Shown: positions 1 to 9,847 of the stretch, one piece after another
How positions within the stretch are numbered: the first letter of the stretch is position 1
Layout: every line of letters starts with the position of its first letter
Origin: Heterocephalus glaber
Taxonomy: Eukaryota; Chordata; Mammalia; Rodentia; Bathyergidae
Length of the DNA: 64,000 nt
Assembly (NCBI RefSeq): GCF_000247695.1
Contig: NW_004624849.1
Coordinates: forward strand, 3,780,198 to 3,844,197
Direction of reading: 5' to 3'
Program-made: the position numbers and the translations under genes
The notes under the pieces: generated by a model
Databases searched by the model: none
What the model saw: only the letters and a program-made list of their open reading frames with translations
Told to the model about the DNA's origin: nothing

Positions 1-257
1 TTTAGGGTAGTCACAATGCAGTGCATCCACCACTATCTAATTCCGGAGCATTTTCATCCCCTCAGAAAGGATGCCAGAACCTCCCCCACTTCTCCTCCCA
101 GCTCCTGGAAGCCTCTAATTTCTATTCTATTTCCATGGATTTGCCTTTTCTGGACATTCATATGAACAGACTCCAACAATACATGCCCTTTGTTCGTGCC
201 CTTTGTACGTGTTAAAAAATGTTTTCAAAGTTCCACCATGTTGTGGCATGAATCGGG

Positions 258-361
258 CCTGGCTGTACCATTGAGTTATATCTCTAGCCCTTTTTTATTT
301 TTTTATTTTGAGACAGGATCTTGCTAAATTGTTGGGATTAAAGTGTGTGTCACCATGTCCA
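258..361 (-). mobile_element. Deleted ID and B1 relics (antisense)
   Basis: GAGTTATATCTCTAGCCC (ID end) followed by GAGACAGGATCTTGCTAAAT and TGTGTCACCATGTCCAG (deleted B1). Confidence 0.55.
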
Positions 362-369
362 GTTTAACG

Positions 370-1395
370 TCATTCCTTTCTATAGCTGAATAATTTCCCA
401 TTGTGTGGTGTACTGAGTTTCGTGTATCCTTTCATCAACTGATGGACATTTGGATGCTTCTGCCTTTTGGCTGTGCAGATAAAGTTGCTATAAAAATTCA
501 TGTAGAAGCGTTTGTGTGGATGAGTGTATTTGGTGCTCTTGAATGGAACTGCTGGGTCATAAGATAACCTTGTGTTTAGCTTTTTGAGGAAGGAGCAGTT
601 TTCTGTAATGGCTGCCATTTTGCATCCCCCCCAATATCGTATGAGGGTTCTAATTTTGCTGCATTTCACCAACACTTATTTTCTGTTTGTTTTTAAAAAA
701 TTATTATCTAGTGGGTAGGAAATGATGTCTTGCTGTGGCAGTTAGTGCTTCCTTGTCCTTCAAAACCTCTTCCCCAGCCCTCTGACTTGGTTAGGGGCTT
801 CCTTGGGATGCCCACAGCCCTGAGGTCTCTTTCCATCCCAGTGATAATGGTGCTTCTGCTGATGCCTGCACACATACATGACCCATGGGCACATGAAAGT
901 CTCACTGAAGGCAAGGAGGTCCTAGAGCTGAGCTCAAGTTTGGCGAAGTGCTGAATGAGTGACTCCATCCCCGGGTGTGTCCGTCAGCTGCTGTCCTGAG
1001 ACCATTTAGGTTCTGTGTCTGAACACATGTGGGTTGGTGGTGGGATGCTCTCTCTTCGAAGCCCAAGCTTGCTCTCCTGACTCCAGGCCCCTCTGACTCA
1101 CCTCCACTCACCCCATGTGGCCTGGGGGTGGATGTGAACACATGTGTATCTCTGTTCCTAGGGTGAGCGGGGCTGAGTCTTCCTGTCCTTGCTTGTGGTT
1201 GGGGGCTAATCATTCAGGCCACTGGTGTCAGGGGGCAATGGAATTTGGAATTTGATCTCCCTGTGTTGAATGCAGAGACCTGGGTCTATGGCCTGGTTCT
1301 GAGTGGCCATGGACAAGTCATTCCCACCCCTGGGCTTGGCTTCTCACCCGTCAAGGAAGCCCAACCCTTGTAGTGTGTGGCAGGTGCCATGCGTT
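370..1395. other. No gene recognised
   Basis: Sequence with short chance reading frames only. The first part (370-690) resembles old L1-like AT-rich sequence, and the remainder is unique. Confidence 0.6.
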
Positions 1396-1399
1396 CCTC

Positions 1400-1790
1400 C
1401 TTAGTCTGTGAGGGATGCTATAACAAGGCATCACAGGCTAGGTGGCCTGGACAACAGAAAGTTAATTTCACAGTTCTGGAAGCTGGAAGTTCAAGATCAA
1501 GGTGTGGACAGGGCTGGTTTCTTTTCTTTTCTTTTCTTTTTAGGGCTGGTTTCTTTAATCCTATGTAGAAAGAATCTATCAGGCCTCTGGCTGTTGTTGG
1601 CATCTTCTCCCCTTGTCTCTTAACCTCATCATCCCTCTGTGTGTGTCTCTGTGTCTAAGCATTGACTTTGTTCTAGTTGTATTATGTCTGTAAAGATCCT
1701 ATCTCCAAATAAGATCACATTCTGTGGTCCTAGAAATAGGACTTAAAACATGAATTTTGAGGGGGCACAGTTCAACTCATAAGAATCTCC
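1400..1790 (-). mobile_element. MaLR (MLT1-like) LTR
   Basis: Antisense MaLR features occur in order: AGTCTGTGAGGGATGCTATA, CACAGTTCTGGAAGCTGGAA, AAGATCCTATCTCCAAATAA and ATGAATTTTGAGGGGGCACA. The element is old and gapped and has no coding content. Confidence 0.65.
1510..1556 (+). repeat. Direct repeat flanking a CTTTT tract
   Basis: AGGGCTGGTTTCTTT occurs at 1510-1524 and 1542-1556 around a 17 bp pyrimidine tract, inside an old LTR. Confidence 0.8.
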
Positions 1791-1958
1791 CAAATTAATT
1801 ACAGTCAGGTGTTACTTAATAATGGGGATACATTCTGAGAAATTTGTCATTAGGTGGTTTCATTGTTGTGTAAACATCCTAAGTGCATTTACACAGACCT
1901 AGATGGGCCAGGCCAATCACTTGATGTGGCCTCTTGATACAATCAAGAGACATGTCCA

Positions 1959-2119
1959 GTATCCAGGTGTAGTGATGCATTACTGTTATCCCAGCTCTCT
2001 GGGTGACTGTGACAGGAGGATTGCAAGTTTGAGTCCAGCCTGGGCAACTTAGCAATACTTTGTCTCAAAATTTAAAAAAAGGATGGAGATTTAGCTCATT
2101 GTGAAAGCGTTAGGCTCAA

Positions 2120-2122
<3 letters not shown>
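1959..2122 (+). mobile_element. B1+ID dimer SINE
   Basis: A B1 body (GAGTCCAGCCTGGGCAACTT) is followed by an ID part (GAGATTTAGCTCATTGTGAA), then a GA tract that grew from the tail. Confidence 0.7.
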
Positions 2123-2167
<45 letters not shown>

Positions 2168-2345
2168 AGGGAGAGAGAGAGAGAGGGAGGGAGAGAGAGG
2201 CAGAGACACAGAGATAGACAGACAAAGGCAGAGACAAAGAAAGAGAGAGAAAGAGGAGACAGACAGAGAGACAGAGACAGAGGAATAGAGAGAGACAGAC
2301 AGAATCAGAGAGTCAGAGAGAGTTAGGGAGAGAAAGAGACAAAAA
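2122..2345 (+). repeat. Long GA-rich purine tract
   Basis: A pure GA run of about 40 bp degrades into AGACAGAC/AGAGAGAC units over about 220 bp. It directly follows a SINE tail and precedes another ID relic. Confidence 0.9.
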
Positions 2346-2349
2346 CATG

Positions 2350-2462
2350 GCCTGGCTAGAGGTGTAGCTCAATGGTAGAGCACTTACCTAGCACATTCGA
2401 AGCCCTGGGTTCCAGCTCCAGTATCACAAAAACAAAGATACAAAGAAACAAACAAACAAACA
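2350..2462 (+). mobile_element. Old ID-like SINE
   Basis: GAGGTGTAGCTCAATGGTAG ... GCCCTGGGTTCCAGCTCC, then an AAAC-rich tail. Confidence 0.7.
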
Positions 2463-2534
2463 GTTGTGGGAGGCTGCTGGTAAAACAGTGTATTATTTTA
2501 CAGTAAGCTTTTTAAAAATAGTAGAATATACTTT

Positions 2535-2629
2535 TTATCTATTTATTTTTTTGGTACTGGGGATCGAACTCGGGATCTTGCGCTTGGGAGGCAGGCCCTG
2601 GAACCACTGAGCTAAATCCCTGGCCCTAT
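2535..2629 (-). mobile_element. ID-like SINE
   Basis: Antisense tRNA-derived SINE with box B and box A complements, flanked by the 13 bp duplication TAGAATATACTTT (2522-2534 and 2630-2642). Confidence 0.85.
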
Positions 2630-2864
2630 TAGAATATACTTTAATGAATAGTAAATACATAAACAAGTAACAGAGTTGCTTATTTTTAAATATTATATAT
2701 TATACGTAGTTGCATACTTTTATATGACTGGTAATGCCCTGCGCGTTTGTTTAGGACAACATCACCACAAACATATGAGTAACACATTGTGTGCACTATG
2801 ACATTATGATAGCTATGTTGTCACTAAGAGATAGGAACTTTTCAGCTCCATTATAATCTTTTTT

Positions 2865-3024
2865 TTCAGTGTTGGGGTTTCAGTGTTGGGCTACATCCCC
2901 AGCCCTTTTTATTTTTTATTTTGTGACAGGGTCTTGCTAAGTTTCCCAGACTGAGTTTGAACTTGTGAACATATTTTAGCCCCCAGGTAGCTGAGATCAC
3001 AGACACGTGCCATCATGCCTGGCT
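2865..3024 (-). mobile_element. ID relic plus B1 (antisense)
   Basis: TGGGCTACATCCCCAGCCC then GTGACAGGGTCTTGCTAAGT ... GTGCCATCATGCCTGGC. Confidence 0.65.
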
Positions 3025-3029
3025 CCACT

Positions 3030-4284
3030 GTGCTTGCGTATCAGTTAGTACCATTGTCATATATGGGGCCTATCATTGCCCAAAGGCTCTCTGGATCCTT
3101 GTCTCAGGGGCTGCTGCTGGAAGGCCCAGTGGAGACTCTGCCTACTCCATTCTTATCTTGCTCAGGGTCATACTGCAGGTTCAATGTTTATCAACCCTCT
3201 GCTACTGCCCAGTTGCTATGCCAGGGTCTCTGGCCAACACAGCAGATAGAATCTCTGATGTGCAGAGTTCATGGTCAGGGTAGAGGTGGGGGTGGGACAA
3301 CCTGCAAACAGGTCTATGAGGAATATTAAGCAGGGACATGCCATATGGTATGCCTGAGCTCGGTACACGTTGAATGAATGACTGCGTCCCCAGTTGTACA
3401 TCAGATGTTGCTTTAGCCCGGGCTGGTCAGAAAAGGGTGCACTGAGGTGACATCTCAGCTGAGATCCAAAAGGTAAGATGATTCTGGCCATGGCAGGGGC
3501 TAGGGGAAGAGCAATCCAACTGAAGGGAACAACAGAGTGGAGGGGTCCCTGCCTTTTACATCCTACCCTCAGCCACCAGAACTGAAGCCAGGCCAGGAAG
3601 ACCCAAGAAGCATAACCACATGGAGAAGAGCCATACTGCTGTCCCAAGAGCAAGAACATGCAGTTTAGCCTGCAGAAGGCAAGTGGTGCTTCCCTTGATG
3701 CTCTGAGGTCAAGCTTTTCCTGGAGATAGAAGAAACAGCATGGAATGGATGCTACAATGAGACTGTAGGAAAACTTTGTAATGAAGACATACAGCATGTG
3801 AGCTCTTCTTCCTGAGAGATAGGCAAGTCCTGGATAGATGAACTCTTGGCAAGTTACTGCTGAGGTGATAGTGGTGCTGGAGTGTTACACTACAGGGCAC
3901 CCTAAAAGTCTAGGTTCACTGTTAGAAGTACCCGGGCAGGACTAGCCCTGATTTTCAGCTTTTATGAATTCAAACAAAGGACTCTGCCCTTGGCTTGGAA
4001 ACTCCTGGGCACCAAGGGACCACTTCCCAACTGCACATTGTAATCTCCGTAGTGACCCTTATTCCACCAGGTGGCACTGTTTGCCTGGTGTCGGGGCAGA
4101 ATTGAACTCCCCTAAGCATTTTTAAAGACTGCTGAACTGGGGAGAAAGTAGAGGCCCAGGGCCCAAGAATGCCTATAGTGGGACAGCACCTTGCTCTTTT
4201 GCAGAACACCATCCATGTGCTCAGATGTGTCAGGCATCAGATGGCCTCATGAGAAGGCCTACAGCAGTCTCCTCTCTGCTACCT
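3030..4284. other. Unique intergenic sequence
   Basis: No exon, RNA gene or clear repeat was seen, apart from the CTCF core at 4064. The long open frame on the - strand (3216-3797) has no recognisable domain. Confidence 0.6.
4064..4077 (+). promoter_or_regulatory. CTCF core motif, perfect consensus match
   Basis: CCACCAGGTGGCAC fits the CTCF core CCASYAGRKGGCRS at all 14 positions, on the + strand. It lies in unique sequence between an older repeat and a MIR, not inside a young SINE. Binding is inferred. Confidence 0.6.
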
Positions 4285-4610
4285 TTCAGTTGGGTGACAT
4301 TGACCAAACCAGCTCTTTAAGTCTCAGTTTCTTCCCTCCAGAAATCAGGGACCAGCACCATACTGAGACTTTGCCAAGAGGATTAAATAATAGTTCATGT
4401 GGTGGTGCATGTCTGTTATCCCAGCACTCAGGAGGCTGAGGCAATAAGATCGCTGTGAGTTCAAGGCCAACCTGAGCTACATAGTGAGTTCAAGGACAGC
4501 ATGGACTCCATAGGGAGACCCAGACTCAACAAAACAAAACAAGAGTGCACAGTGCCTGGCAGAGAGCAGGCAGCTAATACAATGTGGCTGCACTGGTTAA
4601 TGGGAAAGAC
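4285..4610 (-). mobile_element. MIR interrupted by a B1
   Basis: MIR landmarks (TTAAGTCTCAGTTTCTTCCC; GAGGATTAAATAATA) are split by a sense B1 at 4394-4541 and resume with CACAGTGCCTGGCAGAGAGC. Confidence 0.65.
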
Positions 4611-4904
4611 CTGCTCAGCAGTATCCAGCTCTCCCAATCTCCTCCTGTCTTAGTCCATGGTGAGTGAATCGCCTTGAAGGTCCTGGGGGTTCTCCCAGAC
4701 CAGCCTTACTATGGGGGTAGGGTGGGTTCCTCCTCTCCACTGACAGCTTCCATTTCAACAGATTCTTTCTGACCCCAATTCCACAGGCAATCTGTCTTCT
4801 GAAAAAAAAAGATACTCCTTTCCTATTCATGGTTTGACTTTCTTTTTTGGTTTGTTGATAATAGAGGCTCTTAATCCCTCAAAAGTTTATGATAGTATGT
4901 GAAA

Positions 4905-5056
4905 CACCAAGAGAGGTGGTGGCATGTGTAGTCCCAGCTACTTGGAAGGCTAAAGCAGGAGGACATTTTGAGCCCAGGAGTTTGAGAGCAGCCTGGGCAA
5001 CATAGCAAGAGTCTGTCTCAATAAATAGTAAATAAATAAGAAAGGAAGGAAGGAGA
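4905..5056 (+). mobile_element. B1-like SINE
   Basis: GTGTAGTCCCAGCTACTTGG ... CAGCCTGGGCAACATAGCAA with an ATAA/GAAG tail. Confidence 0.75.
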
Positions 5057-5165
5057 TAAATCTAGAATGTGAAGCTGTCTGCAGTTCCATTCTCAGTGGT
5101 AAGTACTGATTCTTTTAGAATTTTTTTCCTAAGGGTGTAGCTAAGCCCACATTTATTTAGTTTTT

Positions 5166-5243
5166 ACTAGTGCTGGGGATTGAACCCAGTGCCTCAAGCA
5201 TGCTAGGCAAGTGTTCTAACCATTGAGCTACAACCTCAATCTA
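5166..5243 (-). mobile_element. Old ID-like SINE
   Basis: TGCTGGGGATTGAACCCAGT ... ATTGAGCTACAACCTC is a diverged antisense ID element. Confidence 0.65.
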
Positions 5244-5275
5244 AAGGAACAAACTAACTTGCTTTTTGCTTTTCT

Positions 5276-5402
5276 TTTTGTTTCAGCAGTGGGTCTCACT
5301 ATGATGCCCAAGCTGGTCTTGAACTCCTGGGCTCAAGCAGTCTTCCTGCCTAAGCCTCCTGAGTGGCTGAGACTATGGGCCAATGCCACGCTCTCTGGCT
5401 AA
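5276..5402 (-). mobile_element. B1-like SINE
   Basis: GGTCTCACTATGATGCCCAA ... CCTAAGCCTCCTGAGTGGCT. Confidence 0.7.
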
Positions 5403-5754
5403 GCTATAGTTTATATGAAAGTTATATCAGTTTTGAAAAAATGAAAATGTATTTTGTTTGTTTGTTTGTTCCCTCTTTCATTTATTTATGCATTCATTGT
5501 GGTGGTGGGAGGCATTGCCAGCCCAGGGAAGAGCAAGGCCCTAAAAATCTTGCCCACATGGAGCATACTTACACTCTGGCTGGGGAAAACAGACTGAATG
5601 AGTAAGGAATCACAAGGGATGGAAAGTAGGGCAAGTAGTTAGAGTGTGTGTGGACTGGGGTGTGGCTCTGCTGTTAAAGTGTTTGTCTAACATGCTCTGG
5701 GTTCATCCCCAGATGCACAACCAAACCAAACCAAACCAAAACAAATAATTACCA

Positions 5755-6185
5755 CCACAATAGAAATGTCTCCTCTCACAGTTTTGGAGCCAGGGGGCCA
5801 GAATTGGCACCACTGTGCAAATGAAGGTGTCTGCAGGACCTCGTTCTCTCCTGAGGCTTTCCAGGAAGACCTGCCCTGTGCCTTTCCCACTTCTGTGGCT
5901 GCAGCTTCCTTGGCTCATGGTGAACCCTTCTACACTTCAAGGCCAGCACCTACATCTCTCTGCTCCAACTCCATGTCGTTTCCTTCTTGATAGGTGTGTC
6001 ACATTCCCCCCACCTCCCCTATATGTGCCCCTGTCCTTATAGAGGACACATGTGGCTGCAGATGGAGTCATCTGGATCTGCTGAGATCATCTCTGCATCT
6101 CCACATCCTGATCACACCTGCAAAGACTCACCCTACCTCTTGCCATGTAAGAGAAACTTCTCAGGTACCAGGGTTGGGATGACAA
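5755..6185 (-). mobile_element. MaLR (MLT1-like) LTR
   Basis: Antisense features include CTCACAGTTTTGGAGCCAGG, TATAGAGGACACATGTGGC, ATCACACCTGCAAAGACTC and CTCAGGTACCAGGGTTGGGA, matching an old MLT1-type LTR. An ID-like relic precedes it at 5660-5720. Confidence 0.55.
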
Positions 6186-6189
6186 GATG

Positions 6190-7094
6190 TTCTGGAGACC
6201 ATTACTCAGAGTGTCTGAGGTAGGCAGCATAGGACTGTCAAGGTAGACTCCTGGAAGAGGTAATGTGTGCCCTGGCAGGCCACTGCCCAGCACCTGACAC
6301 ACGGTAGTGCTCACAGGTGGCAGTTTGTTGCTCAACAGGTAAATGAGTGCACAGGCTACAGATTGATCTCTCTGTGGCTGCCACAGCTAGTAACCCGGTT
6401 GTGCTGACATCTCCAACAGCAGGGGACAGACAGTGAAGACTGCCAGAGGTGAGGATCTGAGTGGCCTGTCCACAGTCCTGGGCAGATTCTGGTGTTTGCC
6501 ATGGCCCTCTCCCACTGGTGCCCATGTCCTTGGTGTAATCTTCATTGTCACCAGCCAGCCATGTGATTCACAGCCAGCTTGCCACTGCCAGGGCCAGAAA
6601 GAATGCGAGACTTGTGTTGGCAGGGCCTGGTTTCTGCTATACCCTCCTGCCTCTTGCTTGCTGTGTGACACTAGTAAAGCCCCTGTGCCCTCTGGTCATT
6701 GGGTGCTACCCTCTCCTAGGCCAGGCTCTCACTGGCTCCCCGAGGAAGTCCATTCTTCCTCTGGGCCCTCAGAATGGACTCCCCAAAGCCTGACATCTGA
6801 TTTCTGGGTGGATGTTCTGTGGGACCCATTGCTCTGTGAACATCCGACTCTCCTGGAGGCTGGCAGGGACTGGGATAGGGTCACACTGGAGGTAGTGGCC
6901 TAGGGACCAGGCCAGTCTTTGACAGGTACCTCTGGGCCCATCACCCTGAGCCTGGGGGTGAAAGCAGAGGTTCTGTGCCTGGGATATATGTCCCCTGCTG
7001 GCTGCCAGTCACTCCTGGCTGGTCCAGGGCCTGGGATGCAGCTGGTGCCCAGTAGAGGTTTTCTGAGTCCTCATAACAATCTCGAGATATAGAC
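6190..7094. other. Unique intergenic sequence
   Basis: GC-moderate sequence with a MIR/L2-like scrap near 6295. The open frame at 6433-6903 shows no conserved features. Confidence 0.55.
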
Positions 7095-7280
7095 AGGCCT
7101 CAACTCACATTTACTGAGCACTGCAGAGTACCTGCACCGTTCCAAGCACCTGCCTAAATTCTCTCACTGCATCCTCACAGCTGCTCTGTGAGGCATATCC
7201 TCATTTTCAAATGAAGAAACAGACATTGAGAGGGTCACTAGCCAGGAAGTGGCAAAGTTGGGAGTTGGCCCATGTTGACC
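7095..7280 (+). mobile_element. MIR
   Basis: TTTACTGAGCACTGCAGAGT, CCTCACAGCTGCTCTGTGAG and TTTTCAAATGAAGAAACAGA follow the MIR consensus. Confidence 0.7.
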
Positions 7281-8000
7281 TGGGGCTCTTTTTCTGCAGG
7301 CTCTCTCAGGCTGGGAAGGTGTAGGCTCTCATGCCTGGGGGCTTCCTCCCCTCAAGCAGTCCTCCATTGATGGCCCCAGGGCTGCTGGTGAACAAGTGCC
7401 TGGGCCTAGGTGGGTGGCTGAGGGGTGTGCTCTGTGCTGTTCCTGCCAGGCCTCCATGGGTGTGACCTCATCTGCTTGTGAACACTGCCTTTACTGGCTT
7501 AGCCTTTATCTGCTTTGCTGCCCTGTATTTCTACCGTGCTTGGGGCACGGTCACTTCCTCAGTGGATCAGTGCCTGCCTCAGGGTCTGTTACCAAGAGTC
7601 TCTTCCTGAGACCAAGTTGGTGCCCCTATGAGCCAGGCCCTATTCGAGGCACTTGCATATGTTGTTGGTTTAATCCTCCAGTGGGTCCTATCCTGTTTTA
7701 TAGTTGAGAAATGGGGCCTGAGCTCACTTGTTAGATTTGTATCCATGGCATGGCCGCAGACTGAATGAACAGCTTGTGCCATCCCCAGCCATGCCTGTGA
7801 TCCTTGGACTGCAGTTCCCAGAATACCTGGGCTTACAGGCCTCCCCAGATGGGCAAGTGCTCTATCCACCCTGGGCTGAGAGTACCCTGACAGCGCTTCC
7901 CCACAGCCAAAGTCCAGGACTGGCCTGTGTGGGGTGAGCTCACCATGGGGATGGGAGCTGCTTGCTGTGTGGGGTCTGAAAGCTTCTGCTCCTCCCTCTC
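7281..8000. other. Unique intergenic sequence
   Basis: Nothing beyond a possible MIR scrap near 7640 is visible. Confidence 0.55.
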
Positions 8001-8019
8001 CCCAGAAGTGGCTCCTCTT

Positions 8020-8105
8020 TTTTTTTTTTTTTTTTGTACCGGGGATCGAACTTGAGTCCTTGTGCTTGTGCAGCAGGCAGCGAAACCACTGAGCTAAATC
8101 CCCGG
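8020..8105 (-). mobile_element. Young ID-like SINE with 20 bp duplication
   Basis: Antisense ID-like SINE with an 18 bp T tail, between perfect 20 bp copies CCCCAGAAGTGGCTCCTCTT (8000-8019 and 8106-8125). The intact duplication indicates a recent insertion. Confidence 0.92.
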
Positions 8106-8633
8106 CCCCAGAAGTGGCTCCTCTTGACAGGCTCTGGAGCCATAGCAGCCCAGACTATTGGAGGAGTTGGGGTCCTGGGCCTCCCCTGCCCCCTGTGGCT
8201 CCCTCAGCTTTCACAGTCCAGTGGAGACCCACTGGGCCACCTCCTTCTAGACAATGCACCACTTGTCCATCATGCAGGGAGCCTGTCTATTGGCTCAGCT
8301 GCATGAGGTTGGAAACTGCTGTCTTGGGGGGACCCTGCCACCTGCTCAACCAGAGGAGGCAGACCTCAAGAGAACCCCTGGAGTGCTCCTGCCTGTCCCA
8401 CTCTGCCTTGGTGCCTTGGCAGTTGGAGTTCACAAGAGTATGACAGAAGAGCCACAGAGAGGGGAGAGAAAGTGCCCACAGGTATAGAGACACCTGTGAT
8501 GTGAGGGCATAATTGTCAATCATGTAAAAGCTTTTTTTTGGGTATGTATTAGAAAAATGTATCACTACCACCAAACGTGATGGAATGAATATCATAGTCT
8601 GGAAGGTGAAAAAATGTTAAGACTCCAACCAAA

Positions 8634-8800
8634 CAGCATGGTACCACACATCTGTAATCCTAGCTCCTCAGGAGGCTGAGATAGGAGGATCACAACTTTG
8701 AAGCTACCCTGGGCAATTTAGTGAAACCTTGTCTTAAAATAAAAAGAGCTGAAAGTAGAACGCTCCTAGGTTCAATTTGCAGTACTGCCAAAAGAAAACA
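8634..8800 (+). mobile_element. B1+ID dimer SINE
   Basis: CATCTGTAATCCTAGCTCCT ... ACCTTGTCTTAAAA, then an internally deleted ID half ending CTAGGTTCAATTTGCAGTAC. Confidence 0.7.
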
Positions 8801-9047
8801 AGTTAATCAAGACTTTCACCTTATTAAGTGAAAGACACTGTGAGACCATTTTGTATGGTCTCACATACAAAAAATAAGAAGTCAATAATACCAAGTTTTG
8901 GCAAGCATGCCAAGCAATGGGAACTCTGCTTCTGAGCGAGTACAAATTTGTACAGCCACCACTATGGTCTGAATGTTTGTGTCTCCTTCACCATTCCTAG
9001 GTTAAAACTCAATCTCCAATGTAACAGCATTGAAGAGTGCTGAGGAT

Positions 9048-9148
9048 GCCGGGGATTTAGCTCAGTGGCCTCACAAGCGCAAGGTCCCGAGTTCGATCCC
9101 TGGTACCAAAAGAAAGAAAGAAAGAAAGAAAAGAAAGAAAGAAAGGAA
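9048..9148 (+). mobile_element. ID-like SINE with GAAA-expanded tail
   Basis: Sense copy with a short deletion between boxes A and B; the A tail became a GAAA repeat. Flanks AGTGCTGAGG and AGTGTTGAGG (9036-9045, 9149-9158) are the duplication. Confidence 0.85.
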
Positions 9149-9235
9149 AGTGTTGAGGTCACGAGGCTCTGTCTCTGGAATGAATTAATGCTGCTCTTGA
9201 TAAGGAAATAATGGATAACAGGGCAGGCCTCTGTC

Positions 9236-9604
9236 TGTTGCCAAACCTCCCCCCTCCATGTTTTTGCCATAAGTTGTTCTGTTTAAGCAATGTAACTGTT
9301 AAAGGTGCATGATGTTCCCACCTGATGTTTCAAGAATGTTCTATAAGCATGCTTGCCAGGTATGTTGGCTCACTCCCTACTCCATAGATCTCTATATAAG
9401 GTTGCTTCTATTTCTGTTTGGGGCTCAGACTTTGGAGTACAACTCCTCTGAGCCTGGTGTCATAATAAACTTGGTTTCCTCCATCTCTCTAAGTGCTGCC
9501 CTCAGTTTCTTTGCCTCCAAAGACCTCCTGATAGCTGTAACACTTGGCTGTAACATAGCTGTAATACTTGGCTGTAATGCTGAGCTGTCCCACTTCTCTG
9601 TAAC
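9236..9604 (+). mobile_element. Solo ERV LTR nested in the MaLR LTR
   Basis: A 369 bp segment begins TGTTGCC and ends GTAACA, giving TG...CA termini. It has a TATA box (TATATAA at 9393-9399), a plausible start of transcription near 9425 and a polyadenylation signal AATAAA at 9464-9469, in the order U3-R-U5. It interrupts the surrounding MaLR LTR. Three related units of about 24 bp (9533-9556, 9557-9582, 9583-9606) make up its end. No clear flanking duplication could be fixed, so boundaries are approximate. The family is unidentified, with a class I-like layout. Confidence 0.6.
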
Positions 9605-9847
9605 ACTCTGAAAAGCACTTGAGGGAGTGGGTTGACTATCTTCCTCTCTTCTGCCATGTGAGGACACATGTTCATCCCCTCCAGAGGGCTCAGTGTTCAA
9701 GACGCTATCGTAAAAAGACACCAGACCCCACCGGGAACCAAAGCTGCCTTGATCTGGGGCTCCCCAGCCTAAGATTAAGAACTATAAGCAATAACTCTGT
9801 TTTTATAAATTATCCAGTCTCAGGTACAGCAGCACGAGAGGACTAAG

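Larger units (their letters stand above)
8961..9847 (+). mobile_element. MaLR (MST-like) LTR, interrupted by an ID SINE and an ERV LTR
   Basis: The start (ACTATGGTCTGAATGTTTGTG), the middle (GCCATGTGAGGACACA) and the end (ATAAATTATCCAGTCTCAGG ... GGACTAAG) follow the order of a mammalian MST/MLT1-type MaLR LTR. It is split by an ID SINE at 9048-9148 and by a second LTR at about 9236-9604. No coding sequence of an internal region is present. Confidence 0.7.

Noticed and set aside
3216..3797. 193-codon open frame on the - strand
   Set aside because: No domain, no splice context, atypical composition, and no recognisable homologue; length is within chance for the window.
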